Source: Pseudomonas sp. HMWF021 (GTDB taxonomy: Bacteria; Pseudomonadota; Gammaproteobacteria; Pseudomonadales; Pseudomonadaceae). From it: a stretch of DNA of 45,742 nt. The translations under genes and the position numbers were made by a program. Positions 44,739 through 45,742 of the stretch are shown piece after piece. How positions within the stretch are numbered: the first letter of the stretch is position 1; the number at the start of each line of letters is the position of its first letter. Where the stretch lies: assembly GCF_003061005.1 (NCBI RefSeq), contig NZ_QAIK01000107.1:1-45742 (forward strand). The letters are read 5' to 3'. Below the pieces are notes generated by a model. That model worked only from the letters and a program-made list of their open reading frames with translations, searched no databases and was not told the DNA's origin.

Positions 44739-45415
44739 AGGCCCCGCCGCTGGCCGAGCCGCAATGGCCCAAGGCTTATCGGATCGTCAACAGCAGCTTC
44801 CCGCCGATTGCGCTGTTCGAAGACGTGCTCGATCCCGAAGACCTGGAAATCGCCTACGCGCTGGAAGCATTGACCAATGATCGCCTGATCGAACAGGCCG
44901 GCGTCCTCGCCCGCGTACGCCCCGAAGACCGACTCTCCGGCCCCGGTTCAACGCCGGTGATGGCGGCATTTACCCACATCGGCAAAAGCAGCCGCTTCAC
45001 CGATGGCACCTTCGGCGTCTACTACGCCGCCAGCAGCCAGGCCGCCGCCATCGCCGAAACCTGCTATCACCAGGAACGTTTCCTTGCGGCCACCAACGAG
45101 GTGGATCTTGAGTTGACCATGCGTACTTACGTCAATCGCGTGGTGAAACCGCTGCATGATGTTCGTCACGACTTTCCCGATTTACATCAACCCGATCCAG
45201 ACGCCTATGGTCCTTCCCAGACGTTTGCCCGACAACTGCGTGAGTCTCAATCCTGGGGCTTGCTGTACAACAGCGTCCGTTTGCCGGGCCACGAATGTGT
45301 TGCCGCATTCAGGCCCCCGGCGGTGTCGATTCCAAAGCAGGGCAAGCATCTGCGCTATGTGTGGAGTGCGAGTCAGCAGAAGATTTCGTTTGTGCTTGAG
45401 ATCAGTCAGGTCTGA
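44735..45415 (+). CDS. RES-domain toxin (MbcT/ParT-like)
   Basis: 226 residues, starting at a TTG overlapping the antitoxin stop. The RES fold, related to ADP-ribosyltransferases, has its expected polar residues: R16 (AYRIVNSS), Y96/Y97 and E108 (FGVYYAASSQAAAIAETCYH), and S180 (GLLYNSVRLPGHECV). Known members degrade NAD+ or ADP-ribosylate a metabolic enzyme and stop growth when the antitoxin is lost. The active-site set looks intact. The non-ATG start and overlap keep toxin below antitoxin. Exact activity (NAD phosphorolysis, NAD hydrolysis or transfer) cannot be told. Confidence 0.9.
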   Translation: MKAPPLAEPQWPKAYRIVNSSFPPIALFEDVLDPEDLEIAYALEALTNDRLIEQAGVLARVRPEDRLSGPGSTPVMAAFTHIGKSSRFTDGTFGVYYAASSQAAAIAETCYHQERFLAATNEVDLELTMRTYVNRVVKPLHDVRHDFPDLHQPDPDAYGPSQTFARQLRESQSWGLLYNSVRLPGHECVAAFRPPAVSIPKQGKHLRYVWSASQQKISFVLEISQV

Positions 45416-45453
45416 AATGCCAAATGCCCTCGCATCTGCAAGGGCATCGGTGT

Positions 45454-45725
45454 TTACATCAACGGCTTGTCGGACGGCGTATCCATTACTTTCACCACAT
45501 CATCAATCAGTGCCGTACTTAACTCCTGTAAATACTGCTGGGCATAAGCGTGAAGATCAGGACCGCGAGACTGAAGTGTCCGCAGTGAGCAATCGTGAGA
45601 TGTGAAGCGAGTGGGTGGCGTGGGAAAGGGCCGCTTTAACCGTGATTTGTGCGGAACATCGCTTGATTGGATTGTGAAGAAAAATGGGTGAGACCGAGAG
45701 TTTTCAGATCTTGATAGGTAGTCAT
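45454..45725 (-). pseudogene. Frameshifted DUF3077-like gene remnant
   Basis: Read leftward from the ATG at 45725, frame one gives MTTYQDLKTLGLTHFSSQSN then QAMFRTNHG and a stop. Shifting frame gives VKAALSHATHSLHISRLLTA DTSVSRS and a stop; shifting again gives DLHAYAQQYLQELSTALIDD VVKVMDTPSDKPLM to the stop at 45454. Joined, the three parts look like one protein of about 90 residues of the small Pseudomonas DUF3077 family (which typically ends in a helix with a/vIDDV). So two frameshifts appear to have broken the gene. Alternatively a 93-codon frame from a GTG at 45735 could be translated, but its first half is not protein-like. Function of the family unknown. Confidence 0.5.
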
Positions 45726-45742
45726 TTCGCTTCACTTGCCTT

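Overview
The window reads as chromosomal DNA of a fluorescent Pseudomonas (P. fluorescens/putida type). Evidence: high GC codon use throughout, a long stretch of gene order recalled from P. putida and P. aeruginosa (hslO, hslR, rimB-rimK, ompR-envZ, tex, gshA; rml genes next to dctB-dctD; aguA, siderophore receptor, oprQ), and eleven copies of REP-type palindromes typical of this group. No tRNA, rRNA, CRISPR array, insertion sequence or prophage was seen. Most of the window is core genome with compact operons; the least core-like parts are the LacI/TonB/monooxygenase block, the block downstream of oprQ, and the right-hand toxin-antitoxin end.

Layout. 1-10.9 kb: stress and translation genes: hslO (cut by the left edge), a PAP2 phosphatase, hslR, the rimB-rimK ribosome-modification pair, the ompR-envZ (amgR-amgS) two-component system, tex plus a thioesterase, and gshA. 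10.9-14.6 kb: taurine uptake and desulfonation, tauABC and tauD, with a REP between tauC and tauD. 14.8-20.7 kb: a leftward set (TonB-dependent receptor, flavin monooxygenase, aldo/keto reductase) divergent from a LacI/GntR-type regulator, with stacked palindromes between them. 21-23.5 kb: a small membrane protein and the choline transporter betT. 23.5-30.6 kb: a leftward run rmlB-rmlA-rmlC-rmlD, dctB, dctD and a thioesterase, almost all with 4-base stop/start overlaps, making dTDP-L-rhamnose and sensing C4-dicarboxylates.

30.8-40.3 kb: a 970-residue kinase/lyase fusion, agmatine deiminase aguA, a 70-residue unknown protein with a possible sigma-54 promoter, a Fur-controlled siderophore receptor, a cytoplasmic DsbA-fold protein and the porin oprQ, which has a leader containing helically phased repeats, a strong promoter and an early terminator. 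40.5-43.6 kb: a tightly overlapping operon of an Fe(II)/2-oxoglutarate amino acid hydroxylase-like protein, a GNAT acetyltransferase and the AzlC/AzlD exporter, with a convergent LysR regulator. The start of this operon has an inverted repeat that would hide its ribosome binding site. 43.6-45.7 kb: a long gene-poor gap, an MbcA/RES-type toxin-antitoxin pair and a frameshifted DUF3077-like remnant.

The best candidates for undescribed biology are the hydroxylase-acetyltransferase-exporter operon with its RBS-masking leader, the kinase/M23-like/aminotransferase fusion beside aguA, and the LacI-controlled receptor-monooxygenase-reductase set. All functions are assigned by reading translated sequence and remembered family features; no database search was run.
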